From the IMG/VR virus record IMGVR_UViG_3300037502_003929, positions 1 to 34,114 of that record: a stretch of 34,114 bases of DNA; one strand, 5' to 3'. Positions 7,544-14,248 of this stretch are shown here, one piece after another. Position 1 is the first letter of the stretch. Each line of letters begins with the position of its first letter. The position numbers and the translations under genes were made by a program. The notes beneath the pieces were generated by a model. It saw nothing but the letters and a program-made list of their open reading frames with translations, ran no database searches and was not told where the DNA came from. Source of the stretch: a virus.

Positions 7544-8873
7544 ATATCAGGCTTATGCCACTGAGTATATCCTAAACCATCCCATAGCAGCAATCCTTCT
7601 AGATATGGGTTTAGGTAAGAGCGTCATAACCTTAACCGCTATATTCGATTTGACGTTGGACAGCTTCCAGGTTCGGAAGGTTCTTGTTATTGCACCTCTT
7701 CGAGTTGCAAAAGATACATGGTCTGCAGAGATTGAAAAGTGGGATCATCTAAAAGACCTTAAATACACCGTAGCAGTTGGCTCTGAGGTTCAGAGAAAAA
7801 CAGCTCTTATGAAAAGAGCTCAAGTTTATATCATCAATCGAGAAAATGTGGAATGGCTAATCTCAAGAAGTGGAATTCCCTTTGATTTTGATATGGTAGT
7901 AATTGATGAGCTATCCTCTTTTAAATCGCATCAATCCAAGAGATTTAAAAGTTTAATGAAAGTCAGGCCAAAGGTAAATCGAATAGTTGGACTTACTGGA
8001 ACCCCATCCGCCAATGGATTGATGGATTTATGGGCACAGTATCGTTTATTAGATATGGGGCAGCGATTAGGTAGGTTTATTGGTAGATACAGGGAGGATT
8101 ATTTTGTACCAGATAAGCGTAATCAACAGGTGATTTTCTCCTACAAACCAAAACCGGGAGCAGAAGAAGCTATTTATAGGCTCATATCTGACATCACTAT
8201 CAGCATGAAAGGGACAGACTACCTGAAGCTGCCAGAGATAGTTATAAACGAAGTGGATGTAAAGCTTTCTGAAAAAGAAATGAAAACCCTCGATACTATG
8301 AAGCGGGATTTAATTGCAACGGTTAAAGGTGAGGAAATTACTGCAGCAAATGCAGCAGTTCTTTCGGGAAAGCTCCTCCAGATGGCAAACGGAGCAGTCT
8401 ATGATGAGCAAGGTACAGTTCTTCATATACATGACCGCAAGCTGGATGCACTGGAAGACTTAATCGAAGCTGCTAATGGCAAACCAGTTTTAATTGCTTA
8501 TTGGTTTAAGCATGATTTGACACGAATACAAAAGCGTTTCGAGGTTGAGGTATTGTCCACCAGCGATTCAATCAAAAGATGGAATGATGGCCAAATCCCT
8601 ATTGCAGTCATCCATCCAGCATCAGCAGGACATGGTTTGAACCTGCAGACAGGTGGTTCAACGCTTATATGGTTTGGTCTAACTTGGAGTCTAGAACTTT
8701 ATCAGCAAACCAACGCCCGTCTTTGGCGGCAAGGACAAAAGGATACAGTAGTTATCCACCATCTGATTGCCAAAGGCACCATTGATGAGAGGGTTATGAA
8801 AGCTTTAAATGATAAAGATAGTACCCAGTCTGCATTAATTGATGCGGTTAAAGCTACACTAAGGGAGGTCTGA
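7524..8873 (+). CDS. SNF2-family (SF2) DNA helicase
   Basis: The product has 449 residues from a GTG at 7524, which sits 7 bases after GGAGGG; a TTG at 7509 is in frame but lies on the ribosome binding site. Motif I is LLDMGLGKSVITL, motif II is VVIDELSSFKSH (DEAH-like with Leu), and motif III is GLTGTPSANGLMDLW. The C-terminal lobe has HPASAGHGLNLQTGG and WSLELYQQTNARLWRQGQ, the motif V/VI region of SNF2 enzymes. It probably moves along or remodels double-stranded DNA during phage replication or recombination, with the overlapping VRR-NUC nuclease as partner. Its length is typical for phage members, which lack extra chromatin-type domains. Confidence 0.92.
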   Translation: MKYKPHEYQAYATEYILNHPIAAILLDMGLGKSVITLTAIFDLTLDSFQVRKVLVIAPLRVAKDTWSAEIEKWDHLKDLKYTVAVGSEVQRKTALMKRAQVYIINRENVEWLISRSGIPFDFDMVVIDELSSFKSHQSKRFKSLMKVRPKVNRIVGLTGTPSANGLMDLWAQYRLLDMGQRLGRFIGRYREDYFVPDKRNQQVIFSYKPKPGAEEAIYRLISDITISMKGTDYLKLPEIVINEVDVKLSEKEMKTLDTMKRDLIATVKGEEITAANAAVLSGKLLQMANGAVYDEQGTVLHIHDRKLDALEDLIEAANGKPVLIAYWFKHDLTRIQKRFEVEVLSTSDSIKRWNDGQIPIAVIHPASAGHGLNLQTGGSTLIWFGLTWSLELYQQTNARLWRQGQKDTVVIHHLIAKGTIDERVMKALNDKDSTQSALIDAVKATLREV

Positions 8874-8877
8874 TAAA

Positions 8878-9336
8878 ATGAACATTGTCTGGCAATATTT
8901 AGATAAAAGAGCAGCGGCAATTAATGCCTTAAAAGATTACAGCAGCATGAAATATATCATAGAACATACCGATGAAGATATCGCCGCCATTCATGAACAG
9001 ATGATTTCACCAACATCTCCAGTCCAAAACGGCATGCCTCCTACCCATGATCCAAAAGCAGGAGAAAAAAAGCTAATTTCCTACATTGATAAAATTGACG
9101 TATTAAAAGAACGCTATCGACAAGCATTAGAATACATGGAATGGTTTCAGCCAGCATGGGATGAATTAACGGAGGATGAGAGGTATGTGTTAACTGAATT
9201 TTATCTCAATGAAGAACAGAAACAGATTGATGCAGTTTATAATATCTGTGAACACTTTAACATCGAGCGCTCCTCTGCCTACAACAAGAAGAATCGAGCA
9301 CTTCAGCATCTGGCACTGCTACTATATGGTAAGTAA
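8878..9336 (+). CDS. RinA/ArpU-like late transcription regulator
   Basis: The protein has 152 residues. The N-terminal two thirds are helical and charged. The C-terminus contains DELTEDERYVLTEFYLNEEQ followed by INDAVYNICEHFN-like sequence and ERSSAYNKKNRALQHLALLL, a helix-turn-helix that resembles sigma region 4. Small proteins of this type sit at the end of the early region in many phages of Gram-positive bacteria and switch on the packaging and structural genes. That position holds here: a promoter-like sequence lies directly downstream, and the HNH, terminase and head genes follow. The ATG lies 4 bases after the helicase stop, behind GGGAGG. The regulator role is inferred from family and position. 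Confidence 0.72.
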   Translation: MNIVWQYLDKRAAAINALKDYSSMKYIIEHTDEDIAAIHEQMISPTSPVQNGMPPTHDPKAGEKKLISYIDKIDVLKERYRQALEYMEWFQPAWDELTEDERYVLTEFYLNEEQKQIDAVYNICEHFNIERSSAYNKKNRALQHLALLLYGK

Positions 9337-9347
9337 TGAGTAATATC

Positions 9348-9380
9348 TTGGACGATTTTACTCACAATCCATTATACAAT
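9348..9380 (+). promoter_or_regulatory. Probable late promoter
   Basis: TTGGAC (9348-9353) and TATACAAT (9373-9380) lie just after the RinA/ArpU-like gene and before the packaging genes. The 19-base gap is longer than ideal for the main sigma factor, which would suit a promoter that needs the adjacent phage regulator. This is pattern-based only. Confidence 0.42.
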
Positions 9381-9400
9381 GATAGTATGAAAAATTGCGA

Positions 9401-9442
9401 GAGCCTTTGCAGGAATCGCTGCGGGGCTTTTTCTATTGGTAA
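9401..9442 (+). promoter_or_regulatory. Leader hairpin with T-run before HNH gene
   Basis: GAGCC...TGCAG-GAATCG-CTGCG...GGGC is followed by TTTTTCT, so the transcript can fold into an imperfect stem with a U-run, like an attenuator. The distal part GGGCTTTTTCTATTGGTAA (9424-9442) and the upstream TTGCAGGA (9407-9414) recur in the same order before TerS at 14249-14289. A shared leader for the two packaging transcripts is likely; termination strength is unknown. Confidence 0.45.
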
Positions 9443-9455
9443 GGAGAATTGTTAT

Positions 9456-9809
9456 ATGCCAAGAAAACCAAAGAAGCCATGTGGTCATCCTGGGTGTCCT
9501 GCTCTTACTGATAACAGATACTGTGATGAGCATGCAAAACTATATGCAAATGAAAGAGGCAGTGCTTCACAGCGTGGCTATGACAGCAGGTGGAGGAAAA
9601 CTAGAGCCAGGTTTTTAAAGGTTCATCCATTTTGCAATACTTGCAAATCGAAAGGCAAGCTTGTCAAAGCTACCGTTGTGGACCACATTGTTCCCCATAG
9701 AGGAGATGAAAAATTATTCTGGGATGAAAGCAACTGGCAGGCTCTTTGTAAGAGGTGTCATGATAAGAAGACAAGGAATAAGGATCAGCACCAGGAGTAC
9801 AGTTACTAA
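9456..9809 (+). CDS. HNH endonuclease of the packaging module
   Basis: The product has 117 residues from an ATG at 9456 preceded by AAGGAG; earlier in-frame starts fall in the promoter region. It has an N-terminal zinc-type cluster (CGHPGCPALTDNRYCDEH), then SASQRGYDSRWRK, then the HNH core: HPFCNTCKSKGK, VVDHIVPHRGD and NWQALCKRCHDKKT. The CxxC pairs bind a structural zinc and the DHIVPH / N / H residues form the nuclease site. Small HNH proteins like this are encoded beside the terminase of HK97-type cos phages and are needed for cutting at cos. The immediate downstream sequence is a GC-rich candidate cos site, although TerS here is 4.5 kb further on. Confidence 0.92.
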   Translation: MPRKPKKPCGHPGCPALTDNRYCDEHAKLYANERGSASQRGYDSRWRKTRARFLKVHPFCNTCKSKGKLVKATVVDHIVPHRGDEKLFWDESNWQALCKRCHDKKTRNKDQHQEYSY

Positions 9810-9909
9810 CCCCGATATAGGGGAGGGGCGGTCATAATCTCTACAAGATAGTGTTTCTAAGACCGCCGCCCCCCTTCGCGTGAAAAATCGCGAAATTCTA
9901 GGGCGGGGG
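9810..9909. other. Candidate cos (packaging) site
   Basis: This 219-base gap without a gene contains a GC-rich, dyad-rich stretch that contrasts with its AT-rich surroundings. It has CCCC-GATATA-GGGG (9810-9823), an inverted repeat GGCGGTC (9827-9833) / GACCGCC (9861-9867), a C-run, a second dyad TTCGCG (9875-9880) / CGCGAA (9889-9894) and a final GGGCGGGGG. It lies directly after the HNH gene, the usual place for cos in HK97-type phages of Gram-positive bacteria. The exact nicking positions cannot be read from sequence alone. Confidence 0.55.
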
Positions 9910-9976
9910 TTAATGGGAAGTAAAGCAATGAAATCGCTGAAAATAAGCAAAATCAAGCACCTATGAAATCTTGTTG

Positions 9977-10003
9977 AAAACACAAGGTTTTAAGGTGTTT
10001 TTT
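9977..10003 (+). terminator. Weak rho-independent terminator
   Basis: AAAACAC (9977-9983) pairs with GTGTTTT (9995-10001) around an 11-base loop, followed by more T. The stem is AT-rich, so it may be leaky. It would separate the HNH/cos region from the methyltransferase cassette. Confidence 0.45.
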
Positions 10004-10028
10004 ATTACCCAAATTTGGAGGTGGGAAA

Positions 10029-11276
10029 GTGAAAAGAACGGAAGAAATGAAAATTATCGAGATAGACAAGCTCATCCCCTATCAAAATAATGCAAGGACC
10101 CATAGCAAGGAACAACTTCTAAAACTAAGAAGCAGCCTTCGTGAGTTTGGGTTTGTAAATCCGGTTTTGATAGACAAAGACTATAATATCATCGCCGGTC
10201 ATGGCAGGGTTGCTGCAGCAAAAGCTGAGGGAATTACAGAAGTTCCCTGTGTTATGGTGGAGCATCTTACGGAAGCGCAGAAAAAGGCATATATTTTAGC
10301 AGACAATAGACTCGCTTTGGATGCGGGTTGGGACAATGAGCTATTAGCCATAGAATTTGAATCTTTAAAAGGTCTTAACTTTGACTTAAACCTTACAGGA
10401 TTTGAAGCTGCAGAAATTGATGAGCTATTTTCAAATATTCATGATAAAGATGTGACTGATGACGATTTTGATGTGGATGCCGCATTAGCAGAAGAACCAA
10501 TATCAAAGCTAGGGGATATATGGCTCTTGGGAAGGCACAGACTTATTTGCGGGGACAGTACTTTATCAGAAACCTATGGAAAACTCATGGAAGGTAAGAA
10601 GGCAAATCTCTGTGTGACCGATCCACCTTACAACGTCAACTACACAGCAGGTAAGGAAAACGAACGGGTTATTAAGAATGATAACCTGGATGATCAGAAT
10701 TTTTATGAATTTCTTTTAGCAGCTTTCAAGAATATCTATAACTACCTTGATGATGGAGGAGCCGCTTATGTTTTTCATGCAGATACAGAGGGACTTAATT
10801 TTAGAAAAGCATTCAAAGACGCAGGTTTCAAACTATCAGGTGTGTGTCAGTGGGTAAAGCAGTCACTGGTGCTGGGCAGGTCAGATTATCAGTGGCAACA
10901 CGAGCCAGTCCTCTATGGTTGGAAGCCAACGGGAAAACACAGATGGTATGGAGATAGAAAACAGACCACCGTATGGAATTTTGACAGACCTAAAAAGTCT
11001 GAACTTCATCCAACTATGAAACCGGTGCCGCTCATAGCGTATCCAATACAAAACAGCTCAATGTCAAACTGCATTGTACTTGAGCCTTTTGCCGGTAGTG
11101 GTTCTACCTTAATTGCCAGCGAGCAAACTGGTAGAATCTGCTATGCCATTGAACTTGATGAAAAATATGTGGATGTTATTGTGAAAAGGTACATTGAATA
11201 TGTGGGTTCTGATGCACAGGTTTTTCTTATCAGAGATGGCGAGAAAATTCCATACAAAGAAGTAGAAAGAACTTAG
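10029..11276 (+). CDS. ParB-domain / DNA adenine methyltransferase fusion
   Basis: The protein has 415 residues. Residues 5-120 are a ParB/Srx-type domain: LIPYQNNARTHSKEQLLKLR, GFVNPVLIDKDYNIIAGHGR with the GHxR motif, then TEAQKKAYILADNRLAL. Residues 165-400 are a DNA methyltransferase with DPPYNV at about 198-203 (motif IV) and EPFAGSGSTLIASEQTGR near 352 (motif I, the S-adenosylmethionine site). Motif IV before motif I indicates the beta class of N6-adenine or N4-cytosine enzymes. Such fusions are common in prophages and usually protect phage DNA from host restriction; some ParB-like domains have nuclease activity. The GTG start at 10029 follows GGAGGTGG. No restriction partner is visible nearby, so it is probably a solitary modification gene. 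Confidence 0.9.
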   Translation: MKRTEEMKIIEIDKLIPYQNNARTHSKEQLLKLRSSLREFGFVNPVLIDKDYNIIAGHGRVAAAKAEGITEVPCVMVEHLTEAQKKAYILADNRLALDAGWDNELLAIEFESLKGLNFDLNLTGFEAAEIDELFSNIHDKDVTDDDFDVDAALAEEPISKLGDIWLLGRHRLICGDSTLSETYGKLMEGKKANLCVTDPPYNVNYTAGKENERVIKNDNLDDQNFYEFLLAAFKNIYNYLDDGGAAYVFHADTEGLNFRKAFKDAGFKLSGVCQWVKQSLVLGRSDYQWQHEPVLYGWKPTGKHRWYGDRKQTTVWNFDRPKKSELHPTMKPVPLIAYPIQNSSMSNCIVLEPFAGSGSTLIASEQTGRICYAIELDEKYVDVIVKRYIEYVGSDAQVFLIRDGEKIPYKEVERT

Positions 11277-11324
11277 TGGTCTCTTTATAAATGGGAAAAA
11301 TGGTGTTTTAAACGCATTATAAAC

Positions 11325-11357
11325 TTGATAATTCCTGTGGTTTGAGTGATATATGTA
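11325..11357 (+). promoter_or_regulatory. Promoter-like element P-A before the amidoligase-like gene
   Basis: TTGATA (11325-11330) is followed 17 bases later by GATATA; the block GAGTGATATATGTA at 11344-11357 also offers an extended -10 (TG-A-TATATG). The same 14-base block, with TTGCTA at the identical distance, occurs before the amidoligase at 12425-12457. The near identity of two intergenic sequences supports a real, shared control site. Confidence 0.65.
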
Positions 11358-11384
11358 AGTACCAAAATCACAGGAGGGATTGAA

Positions 11385-12209
11385 ATGGATAGAAAACAGC
11401 TTATAAAAGCATTAGAAGCAAAATATGGAGTAAAGGCAAAATATCTAGGCGCTCCAAGCTTTGCTTACGAATTTGCAATTAAAGAAAAAATCTGCACCAT
11501 AGATAAGGAGGGAAGAATCTTGGTGGCAAGTGGACAGGAGCTTCGGGTGGAAGAACTTCTTAATGAAGCGGTTGAAACTGACAGTGAAAAAACAGAAGCT
11601 ACAGTTGATACAACACAATTAGAAGAAAACACATCTGAAAACAAGTCAGAAGTTAATTCGAGTGAAGATGTTCTAACTTCAGAAACTATGAACTATGAAC
11701 TGAAGCTTCCAATGGAAGGGCATAATGCAAAGACCTTTAGAAATCTCATTAACATGATATACGCTAAACAACCGCTGATTAAGAAGGCTCTTGGAACAGA
11801 TGATGAGATATTAACAGAGCAATTTGTTCAAGATATTAACCAATTTCAAATGGAAACATTAGAAGAATTTCAAAATACCTTACAGCAAATTGAAAATTAT
11901 AGCGGACAGGGGATTCAGTTTAATTTTGAAGAAAAGACATTTACTTTCAAACTAGAGATAGAACCGAACAAAGTAGATGCCGCCATTAACCTACTGGCTT
12001 TAGTCAACAAAAACGCACTGGCTCAGAATTATGCATCCTTTAAGGCAAAGCCTGTAACCAATGAAAAATACACCTTTAGAACTTGGCTCTTAAGACTTGG
12101 CATGATTGGGGACGAGTACAAAAAGGTAAGGAAAGAGCTTTTAAGAAACTTATCCGGAAATGGTGCCTTTAAGTCGCCAAATAAGGAAGGTGAAAACTGT
12201 GAAGCCTAA
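11385..12209 (+). CDS. Degenerate amidoligase-like protein
   Basis: The protein has 274 residues from an ATG at 11385 preceded by AGGAGGG. Residues 1-62 form a small domain of unknown function, and residues 63-100 are an acidic Ser/Thr/Glu linker. The rest matches the C-terminal half of the amidoligase encoded at 12492. TFRNLINMIYAKQPLIKKAL (117-136) corresponds to SLRNFINIIYSRNDLLYDSL. The last 60 residues align throughout, with FRTWLLRLGMIGDEYKK against MRTWLNRIGLIGDEFKN and both ending LSG..A. The amidoligase residues GIHIH and VELRGF are replaced here (YELKL, FKLEIE), and no GxExE motif is present. I infer a non-catalytic paralogue that may bind substrate or the active enzyme. The end overlaps the next small gene by 11 bases. 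Confidence 0.7.
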   Translation: MDRKQLIKALEAKYGVKAKYLGAPSFAYEFAIKEKICTIDKEGRILVASGQELRVEELLNEAVETDSEKTEATVDTTQLEENTSENKSEVNSSEDVLTSETMNYELKLPMEGHNAKTFRNLINMIYAKQPLIKKALGTDDEILTEQFVQDINQFQMETLEEFQNTLQQIENYSGQGIQFNFEEKTFTFKLEIEPNKVDAAINLLALVNKNALAQNYASFKAKPVTNEKYTFRTWLLRLGMIGDEYKKVRKELLRNLSGNGAFKSPNKEGENCEA

Positions 12210-12384
12210 ATGCAAATTAGTAGGTAAGGATGGGAACATTTTTAATCTCATGGGTATTGCATCAAAAGCCCTTAAAGAAGCAGGACTTAAAGAAAAAGCA
12301 GATGAAATGGTTCAGCGCATCATGAGTTCCAAAAGCTATGATGAAGCTCTTGGAATAATTATGGAATATGTGGATGTGGAGTAA
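12199..12384 (+). CDS. Small 61-residue protein of unknown function
   Basis: This starts at GTG 12199 behind AAGGAAGG, inside the end of the amidoligase-like gene. The product begins MKPKCKLVGKDGNIFNLMGI and continues with two amphipathic helices (SKALKEAGLKEKADEMVQRI and SYDEALGIIMEYVDVE). It has a single Cys and a compact globular look, without signal peptide or membrane segment. An upstream in-frame ATG at 12160 would overlap the previous gene by 50 bases and lacks a ribosome site. I do not recognise a functional family. Its overlap with the degenerate amidoligase suggests co-translation and perhaps a role as partner or target of the amidoligase system, which is speculation. Confidence 0.72.
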   Translation: MKPKCKLVGKDGNIFNLMGIASKALKEAGLKEKADEMVQRIMSSKSYDEALGIIMEYVDVE

Positions 12385-12424
12385 AAAATAATCGCTGAAA
12401 CCCTGTAATTTCAAGAGAAATGAC

Positions 12425-12457
12425 TTGCTATTTATCCCTTTTAGAGTGATATATGTA
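12425..12457 (+). promoter_or_regulatory. Promoter-like element P-B before the amidoligase
   Basis: TTGCTA (12425-12430), a 17-base gap and GATATA, within the exact 14-base block GAGTGATATATGTA (12444-12457) shared with the element before the amidoligase-like gene. It lies 35 bases before the amidoligase start, so the two genes have separate but matching control regions. Confidence 0.65.
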
Positions 12458-12491
12458 CATAACAAAAAACACACTGAAAGGGGATAAAACA

Positions 12492-13415
12492 ATGGATAAC
12501 AAGAATTTCTTAGAAAGAAGCATAGGGATCGAAATAGAACTAACTGGTATTACAAGAAACAAAGCAGCTAAAGTTATAGCGAAGCATTTAGATGGGGTAA
12601 TTGAAAAGAAAAACGACGCTTACGACACCTACAAAATTACAGCACCTGATGGTAGGGTTTGGAAAGTGGTTTATGATGGTAGCATCCGAACCCAAAAGAA
12701 AGTAGGTGGTCAAAAGGTAGCCGCCTCTAAAGACTACAGCGTTGAGATAGTAAGCCCAATTCTTAACTACAAAAAAGACATTGAATCTTTGCAAGAGCTG
12801 GTTAGGGAGATTCGAAAGGCTGGGGGATTTTCTGAAAAGCAAAACTGCACAGGAATTCACATCCACCTAAACGGAGGAGATCACAGCCCAAGAAGCCTTA
12901 GAAACTTTATCAACATCATCTACTCAAGAAACGACCTACTTTACGATAGCCTACAAATTGAAGCTACAAGGATGGGGTATTGCAAGAAAATGGATGCAAG
13001 TTTGGTTGAAAGAATGAACCAGAGAAAACCTAAAAGCCTAGAGCAAATTGAAAACATCTGGCACGAAGGCTACGGTTCAAACAGAAACAGACACTACCAC
13101 GAGAGTCGCTACCACTTCCTAAACCTACACAGCTTTTTCAACGGAGTGGGAACAGTTGAACTTAGGGGCTTTAACGGAACATTGCATGCAGGCAAGATAA
13201 GAAGCTACATTGTTTTGGCCCTTGCAATGAATCACCAAGCCCTCACCCAAAAGAGTGCAAGCAGCAAAAAGCCACAGATTGAAAACCCAAAGTTCTCAAT
13301 GAGAACCTGGCTTAACAGAATTGGCCTTATAGGAGATGAGTTTAAAAACTGCCGAGAGCACCTTTGCAAGCACCTAAGCGGATCTGCAGCTTGGAGATTT
13401 CGAGACGCCGCGTAG
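12492..13415 (+). CDS. Amidoligase-family enzyme
   Basis: The protein has 307 residues and belongs to the ATP-dependent carboxylate-amine ligases with a glutamine-synthetase-like fold. Signature elements are all present: SIGIEIELTG at 10-19 with the GxExE acidic pair, VEIVSP at 84-89, TGIHIHLN at 120-127, RYHFLNLH at 206-213 and TVELRGFNGT at 221-230. The C-terminus (about 241-302) is a helical module shared with the protein encoded at 11385. The ATG at 12492 follows GAAAGGGG; an upstream in-frame ATG overlaps the promoter-like block. Members of this superfamily in phages and plasmids often lie beside gamma-glutamylcyclotransferase (AIG2) genes, as here, and are predicted to make amide-linked peptide tags or alter cell-wall peptides. 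The substrate is not known. Confidence 0.88.
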   Translation: MDNKNFLERSIGIEIELTGITRNKAAKVIAKHLDGVIEKKNDAYDTYKITAPDGRVWKVVYDGSIRTQKKVGGQKVAASKDYSVEIVSPILNYKKDIESLQELVREIRKAGGFSEKQNCTGIHIHLNGGDHSPRSLRNFINIIYSRNDLLYDSLQIEATRMGYCKKMDASLVERMNQRKPKSLEQIENIWHEGYGSNRNRHYHESRYHFLNLHSFFNGVGTVELRGFNGTLHAGKIRSYIVLALAMNHQALTQKSASSKKPQIENPKFSMRTWLNRIGLIGDEFKNCREHLCKHLSGSAAWRFRDAA

Positions 13416-13539
13416 GTAACACCTAGAAAAAAGCGGCGAACCTAACTGCCACAGAGGGGGAAACCCCTCTTAAGGTGGTAGAAGGTCCCTTAACAGAATA
13501 AAAGCCGACACAGGCGAACTCAGGGGCAAATCAGACCCT
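13406..13539 (+). ncRNA. Candidate structured RNA between amidoligase and cyclotransferase genes
   Basis: This 144-base gap is unusually rich in short perfect stems. CGCCGC (13406-13411) pairs with GCGGCG (13433-13438) around an inner hairpin TAGGT-AAC-ACCTA (13413-13425) that includes the amidoligase stop codon. AGAGGGG (13453-13459) pairs with CCCCTCT (13464-13470) across a GAAA tetraloop, and flanking CCAC (13449-13452) / GTGG (13475-13478) and CCT (13441) / AGG (13483) extend that arm. GCC / GGC (13504, 13513) and AGGG / CCCT (13522, 13536) may make further arms. There is no U-run after the stems, so this is not a simple terminator. It may be a leader controlling the cyclotransferase gene or an independent RNA. 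I do not recognise a known class. Confidence 0.45.
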
Positions 13540-13559
13540 ATTGAAAGGATGGATTGAGG

Positions 13560-14030
13560 ATGAAAAGATTGTACGGTGCGTATGGTTCTAATTTGAACCT
13601 TGAACAAATGGCCTTTAGATGTCTTACAGCAAAAGTGTATAGCAAGGGATTTATCAATGGCTATAGACTACTTTTTAAAGGTGTACCTAAAAATGCATAT
13701 GCAACCATAGAGCCTTTCGAAGGCAAGAAAGTGCCAGTGCTAATATGGGAACTGCAGGAGGAAGATGAAAAGGCTTTGGATTACTATGAAGGTTATCCTA
13801 GATTTTATGAGAAGGAAATACTAGAAGTTGAAATTGAAACGGGTGAAGTAATCAAAGTGATGGTGTATATCATGACCGATAAGGTTGAAGAAAGAATCAA
13901 ATTAAATGAGCCTAGCCAGAGGTATTTAAAGTCGATATTTGAGGGGTATAAGACAGCAGAATTCGACACCAGAATCTTAGAAGAAGCATTAAAAGTCAGC
14001 ACTTCCTCTGGAGGTGAAAACAATGGATAA
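13560..14030 (+). CDS. Gamma-glutamylcyclotransferase (AIG2/GGCT-like)
   Basis: The protein has 156 residues. The N-terminal YGAYGSNLNLEQM carries the YGSN substrate loop of the family. LEKALDYYEGYP-type sequence (residues 71-80 read KALDYYEGYP) supplies the expected catalytic Glu77. The fold normally releases 5-oxoproline from gamma-glutamyl amines or peptides. In this context it could trim or reverse gamma-glutamyl linkages made by the amidoligase upstream, which is an inference from gene order. The ATG at 13560 is chosen because AAGGA lies about 10 bases upstream; a TTG two codons earlier is less likely. The end overlaps the next gene by 8 bases. Confidence 0.88.
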   Translation: MKRLYGAYGSNLNLEQMAFRCLTAKVYSKGFINGYRLLFKGVPKNAYATIEPFEGKKVPVLIWELQEEDEKALDYYEGYPRFYEKEILEVEIETGEVIKVMVYIMTDKVEERIKLNEPSQRYLKSIFEGYKTAEFDTRILEEALKVSTSSGGENNG

Positions 14031-14229
14031 ATTTTTTAGCCAGAAATACTGCGATAGATGTGGTAAGGACTTAAAGGGTGGCAGAATAATGTCCATGTTC
14101 AACACTGATTGCATTTGCCTTGATTGCAAGGACAAAGAAAGATATGAAGCAGAATATCAAAAAGCAGTAGAGGCAGAGCGTGAGGAAATCAAGAAGGGAA
14201 ATTATAACTTCAAAGGAATAAGAGGTTAA
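14023..14229 (+). CDS. Small zinc-ribbon protein
   Basis: The product has 68 residues from an ATG at 14023, 8 bases after GGAGG. Cys10 and Cys13 (YCDRCGK) and Cys32 and Cys35 (CLDCK) form two CxxC pairs separated by about 18 residues, the pattern of a zinc ribbon. The C-terminus is a charged helix (YEAEYQKAVEAEREEIKKGN). Such proteins can bind nucleic acid or protein partners. It is co-translated with the cyclotransferase, which makes it part of the accessory cassette. No specific function can be assigned. Confidence 0.75.
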   Translation: MDKFFSQKYCDRCGKDLKGGRIMSMFNTDCICLDCKDKERYEAEYQKAVEAEREEIKKGNYNFKGIRG

Positions 14230-14248
14230 AAAACAATAATCCCATGTA

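Noticed and set aside
9714-9983. 89-residue - strand frame over the cos region
   Set aside because: It overlaps the HNH gene end and the dyads, lacks a ribosome site and has a low-complexity hydrophobic sequence. All nearby genes are on the + strand.
13453-13470. GAAA-loop hairpin as a rho-independent terminator
   Set aside because: The stem is strong but is followed by TAAGGTGGTAG with no T-run, so intrinsic termination is unlikely.
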